Source: Fluviicola sp. (GTDB lineage Bacteria; Bacteroidota; Bacteroidia; Flavobacteriales_D; Crocinitomicaceae). Taken from it: a stretch of DNA of 64,000 nucleotides. The position numbers and the translations under genes were made by a program. The notes beneath the pieces were generated by a model. That model saw only the letters and a list, made by a program, of their open reading frames with translations, was not told the origin of the DNA and did not search any database. This document shows positions 34,801-43,067 of this stretch, piece after piece (the first letter of the stretch is position 1; every line of letters begins with the position of its first letter). The stretch covers positions 1,054,001 through 1,118,000 of the forward strand of contig NZ_JBCNJT010000002.1 of NCBI RefSeq assembly GCF_039596395.1, in the 5' to 3' direction.

Positions 34801-35695
34801 ACGTTTCCACAAAGGGGCATTTTATATTTCCAAAGAACTGAATATTCCGGTTCAGCCTTTGCTGATTTTAGGGAATCACGAAGTGAACCCGAAGAATGAC
34901 CTGATCATCAACCAGGGGAAGATCCTGATAAAACCACTGCGACGTATGCGCGCACTGGAAAGAGAATCCTACAGTGAATTTTCCAAACGGGCAATGCGGG
35001 TGATGCGTGCCGAAATGGTGGAATTTCGCCGGGAATATGCGGATACGTCTTTCTATACCCGAAAAGTACTCGAGAATTATTTGCTGAAAGGCCCGGTTTT
35101 GGAATGGTACGTTCGTGTAAAATGGATGATGGAGCGCAAGAACTTTGATTTCTACAACCGCTTGATCGGCGACCGCAAACGCATTGTGGATGTGGGCTGT
35201 GGTTATGGTTATCTGTCTGTTTTCCTGAATTATTTTGATCCTTCGCGCGAGATTATCGGGATGGACTACGACGAAGACAAGGTTGCAGTGGCCGATAATT
35301 GTGTCAAGCGGTCAAACGGATTGAGTTTCCAGGCTGCAGATATTCGCCAATGGGACTTGCCGGAAGCAGACGTTTATTTCTTCAATGACGTGATTCATTA
35401 CCTGCGTCCGGAAGAACAACTGGAATTGTTGCAGAAAGTAACTGCCAGACTCGGTGAAAACGGAATGATTATCATTCGTGACGGAATCATCGAATTCCAG
35501 GATAGATTGAAAAACACCAAATTAACAGAGACGCTTTCCACAAAATGGTTTAATTTTAATAAGACAACGAATGATTTGTCATTCCTGTCTGCGAAAGAGA
35601 TTGAACGTTTTGCTCAGGAGAACGGATTCGGATTCGAATTGATCGAGCATTCTTCCAAGACGTCTAATGTATTGATGATCCTTAAAAGACTTTAA
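31892..35695 (+). CDS. MMPL transporter fused to acyltransferase and methyltransferase
   Basis: The 1267-residue protein carries three domains. Residues about 1-790 form an RND/MMPL exporter with two repeats, each with a periplasmic domain and six membrane helices. Residues about 870-1060 are a PlsC-type acyltransferase with NHTSFLD near 890 (HxxxxD) and FPEGTRS near 957. Residues about 1080-1260 are a class I methyltransferase with VDVGCGYGYLS near 1100. Fusions of this order are known in Bacteroidota. It should acylate or modify and export a lipid-like pigment or precursor, with LolA as the periplasmic acceptor. Confidence 0.9.
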   Translation: MIGQICARIVEFFLKKRLAFWGSFVLVLAFLGVGVSKLKINEDLYAIFPQGKEFKKFNDIVQKNKLNKQVVFSIKAQEDEEVTLEKLENLKADLEKQFPDELKDIEVVKSVDEGALIAFLQKSSVRNLTSADYNEIQGKLEKDSIKRGLQRTAHLLTGPNAFFVSKLAANDPLGLFYGQLKQLNPNTDSSNYVVKDGVVYSRDEQYAFFFGTIDLNQKDTKKLEKFADRLEKFKQTKAKEKGLNFDYFGTFQIAVANAKQVKSDSFLTSIISVSAILLLLILYYRSILAPFYFLLPGFFGILSGAGLVGYLHPEISAISLATSSVLLGIVLDYSFHFFTHLKHLGSVVKTVKEISSPMMLGSFTTIAALGALLFTNSVVLQNFGLIALCTLSGSVLFTLLFLPVLIESLNIRIKDKENYKFNFKLNKTFVRVSFLLITLVSLVFLYHSTNVNFDSDMNNLSFHTSGLKQKEKFYTGINPNTDKKLFVFSSAPTMEAARSQNDAVYQKFVSTKEHYGISEFVSLAPYLPSERTLKETEERWLQFWKKNQQVEAQINELAPQYGLNAAGFQPFFNATKSVTFDRAEGEELVAEIGLNKFVSEDRGRHTYVTSITVKKDKQELVKEQLNRIDGIFVLDISEMAKSMLNVVKQDFDYLFLFSSLLVFFSILVIYGRIELTLFAFFPMVLGWIWILGIASLFDIPFNFINIIVATFIFGLGDDFSIFTTDGLIQQARTGVNSLKSTQSGIILSGIATMIGTGVLIFAKHPAIHSIGAISVIGIGSIMLITLYVQPRIYNFFVLNRKKKGRGPITFFYFIYSLLLFFYFFLGSLILNILLIFVLIPTPISRIKKQEILNFSISKLAKSTLYAGLHVEKRIIDKQRLNYRNPSIIIANHTSFLDILVVLMLNPKTIIMVKKWVYNSPIFAPFIRYGGYLFAEEGADGNLGEIKKRISEGYSIVIFPEGTRSPDGEIKRFHKGAFYISKELNIPVQPLLILGNHEVNPKNDLIINQGKILIKPLRRMRALERESYSEFSKRAMRVMRAEMVEFRREYADTSFYTRKVLENYLLKGPVLEWYVRVKWMMERKNFDFYNRLIGDRKRIVDVGCGYGYLSVFLNYFDPSREIIGMDYDEDKVAVADNCVKRSNGLSFQAADIRQWDLPEADVYFFNDVIHYLRPEEQLELLQKVTARLGENGMIIIRDGIIEFQDRLKNTKLTETLSTKWFNFNKTTNDLSFLSAKEIERFAQENGFGFELIEHSSKTSNVLMILKRL

Positions 35696-35696
35696 G

Positions 35697-37220
35697 TTGA
35701 ACCCGGAACAAAAAATAGTAGTGATCGGTAGTGGTATCGGCGGTTTGGTAAGCGCATTGGTATTGGCTAAACACGGCTATAAAGTCCAGGTTCTGGAGAA
35801 AAATCACCAGGTTGGTGGTTCATTGCAGGTTTTCAGCCGCGATAAGAAAGTTTTTGATACCGGAGTCCATTACGTGGGAGGACTGGATAAAGGCGAGAAT
35901 CTCTATAAAATTTTCAAGTATCTGGAGATCTATGACGACCTCGACATGAAACGCCTGGATGAAGATGCTTTCGATATTGTCCGGTTATCGAACGGAGTTA
36001 CTGCGAAGCACGGGATGGGCTACACAACTTTCTCTCAGCAACTAAAAAATACGTTTCCGGAAAATGCAGCAGATATTGACCGGATTGTAGCAGAAATACA
36101 GCTTTATTGTACGTATTTCCCGCTTTACAACATCGAACTGGAATCAGAGATCAACTACGTGGAACATACGGAAGTACTGGAAGTAGGAGCGTGGGAGCAC
36201 CTGGCTTCTTTTACGGATAACGAAGACCTGATCAAAATCATTCTGGGCTCCGGTCCTTTGTATGCCGGTTTGAAAGGAGTGACCCCGTTTTACGTCGTTG
36301 CGCTCATCCTGAACAGTTTCATCAAAGGAAGTTACCGCTTTGTGAACGGCGGCTCACAGATCGCGAAATTGCTGATGAAGAAGATTGCGGAGCACGGGGG
36401 CGAAGTGCTGAGACGAAAGGAAGTGACAGGAGCAAATTTCAGCGAATCAGGAACGATCGAATCACTGGTTTGTTCCGATGGAAGTCAGTTTCCCTGTGAT
36501 TTTGTCATTTCCAACCTGCATCCGAAAGAAACGATTCATCTTTTAGGCAGAGAACGCTTCAAAACGGCTTATGCGAACCGCGTAAATGCGCTGCCGAATA
36601 CGATTGCTTCGTTCATGATCTATTTGTCGCTGCACGAAAATACGCTGCCGTATTTCAACTCGAATTATTACGATTATTACACCGATAATATCTGGAACGA
36701 AGAATTCCACTTTTCGGAATCCTGGCCACAAATGACTTTTACGTCCGCGCAGGTTTCGAAAAACACGAAAGACTATGCAGAATCCATTTCGGTGATGTGT
36801 TACCTCGATTTTAACGAGTTTAAAGCCTGGGAGAACTCTGTTCGCACCGTTGTAAAGGAAGGAACGCGCGAAGAAACGTACGAAGCCTTTAAAAAAATGT
36901 GTGAAGAACGTGTGTTGAAGCGCCTGGAGGAACGTTTCCCGGGAATTCGTGAGAAAGTAAAAAATACTTATTCCTCCACACCGGTTACGTACCGGGATTA
37001 TGTTTCCACCCCGGATGGTTCCATGTACGGAATCCAGAAGGATTTCAAACATACCCACAAGACGCAGATCAATACTAAAACGCACATTCCCAATTTGTTC
37101 CTGACAGGCCAGAACATTATTTTTCACGGAATTTTGGGCGCGACCATTGGCGCTCTTGTAACATCTTTTAATTTTGTAAACAATAAGCAAGTAATAGAAA
37201 AAATCAAAATGTATGACTAA
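35697..37220 (+). CDS. CrtI-like FAD oxidoreductase, second paralogue
   Basis: The 507-residue flavoprotein has IVVIGSGIGGLVSALVLAKHGYKVQVLEK near the start and the C-terminal NLFLTGQNIIFHGILGATIGA motif. It belongs to the same phytoene-desaturase/CRTISO superfamily as the gene at 30230. The start is a TTG, one base after the upstream stop, which fits translational coupling; no upstream ATG is available. It overlaps the halogenase-like gene by eight bases. It probably acts on the pigment chain or ring. Confidence 0.85.
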   Translation: MNPEQKIVVIGSGIGGLVSALVLAKHGYKVQVLEKNHQVGGSLQVFSRDKKVFDTGVHYVGGLDKGENLYKIFKYLEIYDDLDMKRLDEDAFDIVRLSNGVTAKHGMGYTTFSQQLKNTFPENAADIDRIVAEIQLYCTYFPLYNIELESEINYVEHTEVLEVGAWEHLASFTDNEDLIKIILGSGPLYAGLKGVTPFYVVALILNSFIKGSYRFVNGGSQIAKLLMKKIAEHGGEVLRRKEVTGANFSESGTIESLVCSDGSQFPCDFVISNLHPKETIHLLGRERFKTAYANRVNALPNTIASFMIYLSLHENTLPYFNSNYYDYYTDNIWNEEFHFSESWPQMTFTSAQVSKNTKDYAESISVMCYLDFNEFKAWENSVRTVVKEGTREETYEAFKKMCEERVLKRLEERFPGIREKVKNTYSSTPVTYRDYVSTPDGSMYGIQKDFKHTHKTQINTKTHIPNLFLTGQNIIFHGILGATIGALVTSFNFVNNKQVIEKIKMYD

Positions 37221-38433
37221 AGAAGTTGATGTTGTTGTAATTGGCGCAGGTCCAGCGGGTTCTGTGGCTTCCTCTAAATTAATCAAAGAGGGTTTAAAGG
37301 TTTTGGTTTTGGAAAAAATGCAATTCCCGAGATTTGTAATCGGTGAAAGCTTATTGCCTCACAGTATGGATTACCTGGACGAGCTGAATCTTCTTCCTGC
37401 GGTTGAAGCGTTGAAATTTCAGGTGAAAACAGGAGCGTGCTTCTACCACGATGGAGAACGTTGTGATTTCCTGTTTGAAAACCAGTTTTCGAAAGGATGG
37501 TCGTATACATTCCAGGTAAAACGCGCTGATTTTGACCACGCATTGATCAAAGAAGTGGAAAAACAAGGTGCGGAAGTGGAATTCCAGGCCGAAGTTACGG
37601 ATGTGAAAACATCTGCAACGAAACAAGTAGTTACTTACCGCGATAAAAATGGCGATATCCATGAAGTTCATTGTCGTTTTGTAATGGATGCCAGTGGCTA
37701 TGGCCGCGTACTTCCTCAAATGTTCGACCTCGAAGTTCCGGTTGCAACTCCGCCGCGTGGAGCAGTTTTCGCGCATTTGGACGATACCAGAAGAACTCCT
37801 GAAGACGGTAGAAATATCTTCGTTCACGCATTCAATGACAATACTGCATGGATCTGGTCCATTCCTTTTTCGGATGGAACAGCATCTGTTGGAATTGTAG
37901 GAAACAAAGAGTTTATCGAGGAATGTTATGCAGATGGCGGAAAGCTGTTCAAGCAAAAAGTAGCTGAATTTCCTGGTTTGAACGGTCGTTACGACGGTGT
38001 TGAATTCATGTTCGAGCCACGCCTGATCGTGAACTATGCAGTTTCTGTGAAACAGGTTTACGGAGAAGGATATGTACTGTGCGGAAACAGTACCGAATTC
38101 CTGGACCCGATCTTCAGTTCAGGAGTAACATTGGCGATTTCTTCCGGGTACAAAGCCGCTACGCTTGTTGCGAAGCAATTGAACGGCGGACAAGTGGACT
38201 GGGAGAATGACTACAGCGTCGTGTTGAAGAAGGGAATCGATGTATTCCGTACGTATGTATTGGCGTGGTACGAAGGAACATTGGGAGAAATTTTCTTCAG
38301 CGAGAAAATAGACGAAACGATCCGGAAACAAATCTGTTCCGTATTGGCGGGCTACGTTTGGGATGAAACCAATCCGTTCGTGAAAAAGCACGCTACGCTG
38401 GTAAATGCAGTAGCACACATTGTGAAAATGTAA
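37213..38433 (+). CDS. FAD-dependent halogenase-like flavoprotein
   Basis: The 406-residue enzyme has the FAD motif GAGPAGSVAS (11-20), the GESLLP motif (44-49), a candidate catalytic Lys72 in VKTGACFY, and WIWSIP (213-218), which matches the WxWxIP signature of FAD-dependent halogenases. With both the lysine and the signature present, halogenation of the phenol ring or resorcinol is plausible; some flexirubins are chlorinated. A ring hydroxylase or dehydrogenase from the same superfamily is the alternative. It is the last gene of the rightward run and is followed by a strong terminator. Confidence 0.82.
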   Translation: MTKEVDVVVIGAGPAGSVASSKLIKEGLKVLVLEKMQFPRFVIGESLLPHSMDYLDELNLLPAVEALKFQVKTGACFYHDGERCDFLFENQFSKGWSYTFQVKRADFDHALIKEVEKQGAEVEFQAEVTDVKTSATKQVVTYRDKNGDIHEVHCRFVMDASGYGRVLPQMFDLEVPVATPPRGAVFAHLDDTRRTPEDGRNIFVHAFNDNTAWIWSIPFSDGTASVGIVGNKEFIEECYADGGKLFKQKVAEFPGLNGRYDGVEFMFEPRLIVNYAVSVKQVYGEGYVLCGNSTEFLDPIFSSGVTLAISSGYKAATLVAKQLNGGQVDWENDYSVVLKKGIDVFRTYVLAWYEGTLGEIFFSEKIDETIRKQICSVLAGYVWDETNPFVKKHATLVNAVAHIVKM

Positions 38434-38454
38434 TCAACGATGTAAATATCGGCA

Positions 38455-38481
38455 GGGACGCGCTACATCGCGTCCCTTTTT
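38455..38481. terminator. Bidirectional hairpin terminator
   Basis: GGGACGCG (38455-38462) pairs with CGCGTCCC (38469-38476) around a CTACAT loop, followed by TTTTT. It lies between convergent genes (halogenase-like and adenylating enzyme). Confidence 0.88.
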
Positions 38482-38501
38482 ATTTCCCACAGATTTATTA
38501 G

Positions 38502-39734
38502 TTATTTGAAAACGATTTTTTCAGGTTTCCGCATGTGGTTCTTAAACACTTGGCTTCTCAGGTAATCTGTTTCCAGGAACACAAAATGAGGAACCACGCG
38601 CAATTTCGCCTTGCAATCTTCTATAATCTGGTTCATCACCGGATGATGTTCGATCCGGTTTTCCAACAGAATGGTAATCGTATCGTGACCCAGGTAGTCT
38701 TTTGCGACTTCAATTTTGTAGCAGCTCACTTCCGATCTACTGTCGAAAATCTCGTATATGGAAGGAGGGAAAATAGTTGTTCCCTTGAATTTGATCATTT
38801 GGTTCTTACGACCTAAAATAGGTCCGATACGCGGAGACGTTCTGCCGCAGCTGCACGTTTCCCGGTATACACGGGCAACATCGCCGGTTTTGTAGCGGAT
38901 AAGCGGAGTTCCCTCAGTTCCCAGGGTCGTAATCACAATTTCCCCTTTTTCACCGCTTGGAACTTCCTGTCCTTCTTCGTCCAGTACTTCCAGGTAAATC
39001 AGGTCTTCATTCAAATGTCCGCCCTGGTGGGAAGTACATTCGGTAAAAGCAGCGCCCATTTCCGTAGATGCATACGTAGAAAACAGTTCGATATTCCAGT
39101 CAGCGTGAATGCGTCTGGCCAATACGTTTTCCGATAAATCGTCCTCGCGGATCGGTTCTCCGATACAAATGGCGGCACGCACAGAAGTTTGATTCATGTC
39201 AATGCCGTTTTGCTTCGCATAGTCGATGAGGTTTATCAAAAAACTGGGAACGGCAATCAGGATCGTAGGTTTGTTTTCCAGGATGGAATTCCATTGCAAC
39301 GCCGGCACTCCCGGACCAATGCGGATCATTCCTGCATTCAGTTCCTGAACGCCTAAATAATATGCGAGTCCGGCCATGAATTGCTTGTCGATCGTGGTCA
39401 TCAGCTGAAAGAGATCTCCTGCTTTCGCACCGGTCAGTTCAAAGGATTCCTTTTCATTTTTTGCCAGGCGTACCAAATCTTTTTTGGTGAGGTAGATCGT
39501 AACCGGTTTCCCGGAAGTGCCGGAAGTAGTTACATATTCTGCCACCTGGCTTGCAGGAACACACAGGAAATCGCGGTTGTTTTGCGATAAATCTTCTTTG
39601 GTGGTGAATGGAAGTGACCGGAAATCTTCCCAATTCAATGCACTGTTCGAAAAATGCCTTTGATAAAACGGAGCATGATTGACTGCATAACGAATTGTGT
39701 TAACTACTTGCTCTGAGATCTTGCTATTTTCCAT
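38502..39734 (-). CDS. Adenylate-forming ligase, PaaK-like (aryl activation)
   Basis: The 410-residue AMP-binding protein has the phosphate loop YVTTSGTSGKPVT, the STYASTEMGAAF motif and LIRYKTGDVARV, with GRKNQMIKFKG near the C-terminal domain. It also has a CSCG cysteine pair, as in phenylacetate-CoA ligase relatives. It should activate p-coumarate or a derivative, loading it on CoA or directly on ACP, the role of ApeH in aryl polyene loci. It overlaps the upstream C45-type gene by 11 bases. Confidence 0.87.
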   Translation of the reverse strand: MENSKISEQVVNTIRYAVNHAPFYQRHFSNSALNWEDFRSLPFTTKEDLSQNNRDFLCVPASQVAEYVTTSGTSGKPVTIYLTKKDLVRLAKNEKESFELTGAKAGDLFQLMTTIDKQFMAGLAYYLGVQELNAGMIRIGPGVPALQWNSILENKPTILIAVPSFLINLIDYAKQNGIDMNQTSVRAAICIGEPIREDDLSENVLARRIHADWNIELFSTYASTEMGAAFTECTSHQGGHLNEDLIYLEVLDEEGQEVPSGEKGEIVITTLGTEGTPLIRYKTGDVARVYRETCSCGRTSPRIGPILGRKNQMIKFKGTTIFPPSIYEIFDSRSEVSCYKIEVAKDYLGHDTITILLENRIEHHPVMNQIIEDCKAKLRVVPHFVFLETDYLRSQVFKNHMRKPEKIVFK

Positions 39735-41397
39735 TTTTCCGGCATTCTTTGATCAAACTTCGCAATTCTTCTTCAATCTGCGGTGCAGCAACGTGTTTTG
39801 TCAACGCAATTTGGTACGAATTTATGGCTTTTTGGTACTGTTTTTTCTTCTGGAAGTACTTTCCTAATTGCTCATACGTGACATAAGACTCCGAATTGTT
39901 TGCAATGAACTGATCGATTTCTTTCGGAGAAAGATCCAGCGGTTTATCAAACATCAGGTAAGCGGAAATATCCTGTTTAACGGTCTTGAATGCTTTGAAT
40001 TTACGGTACGCACCGGAAGTCAGGAACGGATCCGGGGCAATGGTGTCTGTCAGTTGAATATGTTTGGTTTGGAATGTCTTTTTCAGGTCATACCCCAGGA
40101 ACGGCCCCAATTGGTAATCCGAACTGGAAATATAGTACATCCTGCTTTCCGGCTGCATCACTACAGCGTGGTGCGCTTGCAACTGATTGATCGCTCTAGG
40201 ATTTCCCATTCCGAGCGTATCGCTTCCAAAACTATACTGATCTCTAAGGATTGTGGCAGCGGTGTTCTTATTTAATGCAGACGGCTTACTCAGCAATTGC
40301 TGCATGCGTTCAAACCGGTATTTGGAATCGCTGTTGGCAAGATTCTTTACGTTTGCCTGGTCTTTTTTGAAAACATCCGACTGGTAATGGTTTGCGCACA
40401 CCAAAACATCGGTTTTACTTTCGTAAACGCCCAGTTTTTTGGGAGATTTTTCAATCAAAATAGCCTTTCCGTCTTCTGCAGAAGAAACCATGAGTGTTTC
40501 GGATACAAACGTATGCCGCTTTTTAGCGATGGCTACTGCTTCGTCGGTATTTTTCGCATACTGAAGAATCTCGCGTGCAAGCAGGGAAATCGGCATTTTG
40601 GAGCTCGTTGGCAAATCGGATTTGGAAGCATTGATCGTAACCGTCAGTCCTTTTTCATTCATCCCGGAAGCTACTCCCGTAAATCCTGCCCAGGAATAGG
40701 AAGTAAACTTATATCCTTTGCTCGGATTGACAAAAATCACCAGTTTGTTCTTCGCAAAATCATCACCTACATAGAAATCGAAATTCCGGCCCACCAGTAA
40801 TTCCCGATTCGCACTTTTTTGGCCTTTTACCACGAAAGAAGTACAACCCACAACGCTGTAATCATTCAATGCGTGCCCAATATCGTGTGCAGCATGATAA
40901 TTCAGGATGCGTGTGTATTTAGAAGAAATGTAATCGTAACGGTCCGAAAAAGCCAGTGAAATTCCGTAAATCTCCTGCTGGTTCTCCAGCGGAATATTTT
41001 CCGGTAAATCGCTGTTGAAGAATCCGACCATCAGTTTAATGACGTGTCTCCACATTTTGTTCGGGAGGAAGTTGTTGATCTGTCCCACAAAAATATCTTC
41101 CTGCTCCTGGACCAGCTCTTTAGCCAATTTCCCATAGATAACGCCTCTTTCGTAAGGTTCGCCTTCCAGGTACATTTCCCAAACGCCGTATTGATTCTTT
41201 TTCAGGTAGGAATTTCCAAGTACATAATGATCTTTTCCGACCTGTCTGCGCTCGCCGACATGGATTTCCGGAACTTCAGGTGTGTCAATCTGGGCGTTGA
41301 ACAGAATAATCGTAAATAACACGAAAATAAATGCGAAAAGTAACTCTGTCGGAATCCAAATGAGACGGAATAGGTATTTTAAGAGGATTTTGATCAC
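39724..41397 (-). CDS. C45-type autoproteolytic acyltransferase/hydrolase
   Basis: The 557-residue protein has an N-terminal membrane helix (about 11-33) and an Ntn-hydrolase domain of the acyl-CoA:6-aminopenicillanate acyltransferase family. The likely autoprocessing nucleophile is Cys185 in SVVGCTSFVV, followed by RNFDF and GFTGVASGMNEKGL. The C-terminal part carries a tetratricopeptide-like helical repeat (YEQLGKYFQKKKQYQKAI). It could be a periplasmic acyl transferase or hydrolase for the pigment ester or its intermediate. Its gene heads a two-gene operon with the ligase. Confidence 0.85.
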   Translation of the reverse strand: MIKILLKYLFRLIWIPTELLFAFIFVLFTIILFNAQIDTPEVPEIHVGERRQVGKDHYVLGNSYLKKNQYGVWEMYLEGEPYERGVIYGKLAKELVQEQEDIFVGQINNFLPNKMWRHVIKLMVGFFNSDLPENIPLENQQEIYGISLAFSDRYDYISSKYTRILNYHAAHDIGHALNDYSVVGCTSFVVKGQKSANRELLVGRNFDFYVGDDFAKNKLVIFVNPSKGYKFTSYSWAGFTGVASGMNEKGLTVTINASKSDLPTSSKMPISLLAREILQYAKNTDEAVAIAKKRHTFVSETLMVSSAEDGKAILIEKSPKKLGVYESKTDVLVCANHYQSDVFKKDQANVKNLANSDSKYRFERMQQLLSKPSALNKNTAATILRDQYSFGSDTLGMGNPRAINQLQAHHAVVMQPESRMYYISSSDYQLGPFLGYDLKKTFQTKHIQLTDTIAPDPFLTSGAYRKFKAFKTVKQDISAYLMFDKPLDLSPKEIDQFIANNSESYVTYEQLGKYFQKKKQYQKAINSYQIALTKHVAAPQIEEELRSLIKECRKNGK

Positions 41398-41417
41398 GCT
41401 TATTCAATAATTGAGTA

Positions 41418-41425
41418 CAAATATA
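41418..41425 (-). promoter_or_regulatory. Candidate -7 box (TATATTTG) for C45 gene
   Basis: Matches TAnnTTTG on the minus strand and ends about 20 bases before the C45 start. It overlaps the region of the divergent phosphopantetheinyl transferase promoter. Confidence 0.5.
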
Positions 41426-41428
41426 CGC

Positions 41429-41436
41429 TATTTTTG
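41429..41436 (+). promoter_or_regulatory. Candidate -7 box (TATTTTTG) for PPTase gene
   Basis: Matches TAnnTTTG and lies 34 bases before the ATG at 41471. A TTG at 41411-41413 sits 15 bases upstream, slightly close for a -33 element. The two divergent boxes are only three bases apart. Confidence 0.5.
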
Positions 41437-41470
41437 AGCGGAATGTCAGTGATTTCAACCGCGTTAAACG

Positions 41471-42016
41471 ATGATAAGCATAATTAACAGTCAAAATTCT
41501 ACCCTGGCTTATTTCAGACAGGAAGATTACGATCAGATGATTGCGAAAGGCATCAGCAAACGCGCTGTGGAAAAAGGCGGTGTTCAGGCTCTGCTGAAAG
41601 AGTTGGGTCACAGTGATCCGGAAATTGCCTACAAAGAAACCGGACAACCTTATTTGGTGCAAAAACCCGGATTATTCCTGTCAATCTCCCATGCAAAAGG
41701 ATGGTTTGCCGTGAGCGTGGGTTCCGAACCGGTTGGAATTGACATTCAACCGTTTTCTGCACGATTGAAACAGGGACAGGATTATTTCCGGAATGAACGG
41801 GAACTTACATTCGCCGAAGATGAAATTGCACTGCATTTGATTTGGGGAGCCAAAGAGGCTTTTTACAAATGGAAAGAAGGGCAGATCCCGGATTTGAAAG
41901 AAGAAGTGACACTGATTTCAGCATCGAATGAACGTTTGGTGCTTGAATTTGAATCGCAGCAATACGAACTGGGTTTTCGGATTATGGAGGATGTTTTCCT
42001 GGTTTTCACGCTTTAA
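41471..42016 (+). CDS. 4'-Phosphopantetheinyl transferase
   Basis: The 181-residue protein is a Sfp-type transferase with all motifs: SISHAKGWFAVSV, PVGIDIQ with the metal-binding Asp, and the WGAKEAFYK motif. It attaches the phosphopantetheine arm of CoA to carrier proteins; the three ACPs of the pigment locus (10363, 21600, 25228) are the obvious substrates. It is divergent from the C45 gene and marks the right end of the locus. It may be specific for secondary-metabolism ACPs. Confidence 0.9.
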   Translation: MISIINSQNSTLAYFRQEDYDQMIAKGISKRAVEKGGVQALLKELGHSDPEIAYKETGQPYLVQKPGLFLSISHAKGWFAVSVGSEPVGIDIQPFSARLKQGQDYFRNERELTFAEDEIALHLIWGAKEAFYKWKEGQIPDLKEEVTLISASNERLVLEFESQQYELGFRIMEDVFLVFTL

Positions 42017-42099
42017 AAGCATCTTTTTTCGAATCACTGAACAGATTCCCGGATAAATCAGGTAATAATCATACATTTGGAGCGTTATTAATGCTACCT

Positions 42100-42333
42100 A
42101 TGAAAACAGCAATTTTTGGAATAATACTCATAACAACCCTGGGGGCCTGCAAAAAGGACTATAACTGTTCCTGCGATTATTATGCGGAAGGAGAATACCA
42201 GATGTCGGATGAGACGAAGATAACTGCAACGAAATTCAAAGCCAAGAAGGAGTGCAAGGATCTGAACAGCGACGTGAGTCTGAGCTTTGGGGGAAATATG
42301 TACCACGCTGAACGGAAATGCAGCCTGAAATAA
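42100..42333 (+). CDS. Small cysteine-rich lipoprotein
   Basis: From the ATG at 42100 the protein has 77 residues: a signal peptide ending in the lipobox TLGAC, then a short domain with several Cys (NCSCDYY, KKECKDL, ERKCSLK). An ATG nine bases upstream is possible. The cysteines could form disulfides in the periplasm. I do not recognise the family; small lipoproteins of this size and pattern are common and uncharacterised in Bacteroidota. Confidence 0.75.
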   Translation: MKTAIFGIILITTLGACKKDYNCSCDYYAEGEYQMSDETKITATKFKAKKECKDLNSDVSLSFGGNMYHAERKCSLK

Positions 42334-42341
42334 TTTTTTAA

Positions 42342-42349
42342 TACCTTTG
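42342..42349 (+). promoter_or_regulatory. Candidate -7 box (TACCTTTG)
   Basis: Matches TAnnTTTG directly after the lipoprotein gene, 46 bases before the ATG at 42396, so the following gene probably has its own promoter. Confidence 0.45.
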
Positions 42350-42395
42350 AGAAAGCTGTTTGTCTGTTTCACAGGCGGGTAGCTTTTTGTTTGTT

Positions 42396-43058
42396 ATGAG
42401 ACATTTGATCTTTTCCCTCAGTTTGTTTTTGTGCTTTTCTTCCCGGGCGCAGGTTTTTCACATTCCGGATACTTCCGCTTTGCTGGTAAAAACAACCAGT
42501 CAATCTCCGGCACATTGGTACATCGAGGTTTTTTCGGATATCTCTACAGATACAGTGCTGAGATGGAAAGCGACTCATTTCGATAATGTTCCGGTGCAAT
42601 GGCAGATCTCCATGGATGATCAAACTACTTTTCATGCAAACGTCCAGGTAGGAGATAGCGGAGATTTTAATTTATTGGCAAACCAGGCTTTTGCAACCAA
42701 ACTGATTATCGGTGCGATGCTGAACGGAACTCCGGGACACGGCATTTGTTACTTCGACGTGTACGATCCCGATAATGCTTCCGTTATTCAGGAAATTAGC
42801 TATGAATTCATTGTGACACCTTCCACGAATGCAATTACCGAATTAAACGAAGCTTCTTTCCTGGAATGGAAAGAGGGAATCTTAAAGGTAAAGGATGAAC
42901 GTGAAGCAGTATTTCAGGTTTCCGATTTATCCGGAAGAATAGCTGTACAAAACAAACTAACCAATCAGTTGAACATTTCCGACTTGCCGAAAAATCAGGT
43001 TTTATTGATTCAAGTAAAACTTGATAACAAGCAGGCTATCATTAAGATTTACAATTAA
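42396..43058 (+). CDS. Secreted protein with type IX-like C-terminal sorting domain
   Basis: Starting at ATG 42396 (220 residues), the protein has a signal peptide (MRHLIFSLSLFLCFSSRAQ). I reject the upstream in-frame TTG at 42360 because it hides the signal. The middle (about 25-145) is a beta-rich domain of unknown type. The last 75 residues (VSDLSGRIAVQNKL ... LLIQVKLDNKQAIIKIYN) have the pattern of type IX secretion C-terminal sorting domains. It is therefore probably exported to the cell surface. The function is unknown. Confidence 0.75.
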   Translation: MRHLIFSLSLFLCFSSRAQVFHIPDTSALLVKTTSQSPAHWYIEVFSDISTDTVLRWKATHFDNVPVQWQISMDDQTTFHANVQVGDSGDFNLLANQAFATKLIIGAMLNGTPGHGICYFDVYDPDNASVIQEISYEFIVTPSTNAITELNEASFLEWKEGILKVKDEREAVFQVSDLSGRIAVQNKLTNQLNISDLPKNQVLLIQVKLDNKQAIIKIYN

Positions 43059-43067
43059 TAGTAAAAT

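Noticed and set aside
36543-37286. 247-codon open frame on the minus strand
   Set aside because: Antisense to the CrtI-like oxidoreductase and halogenase-like genes, with an unlikely composition.
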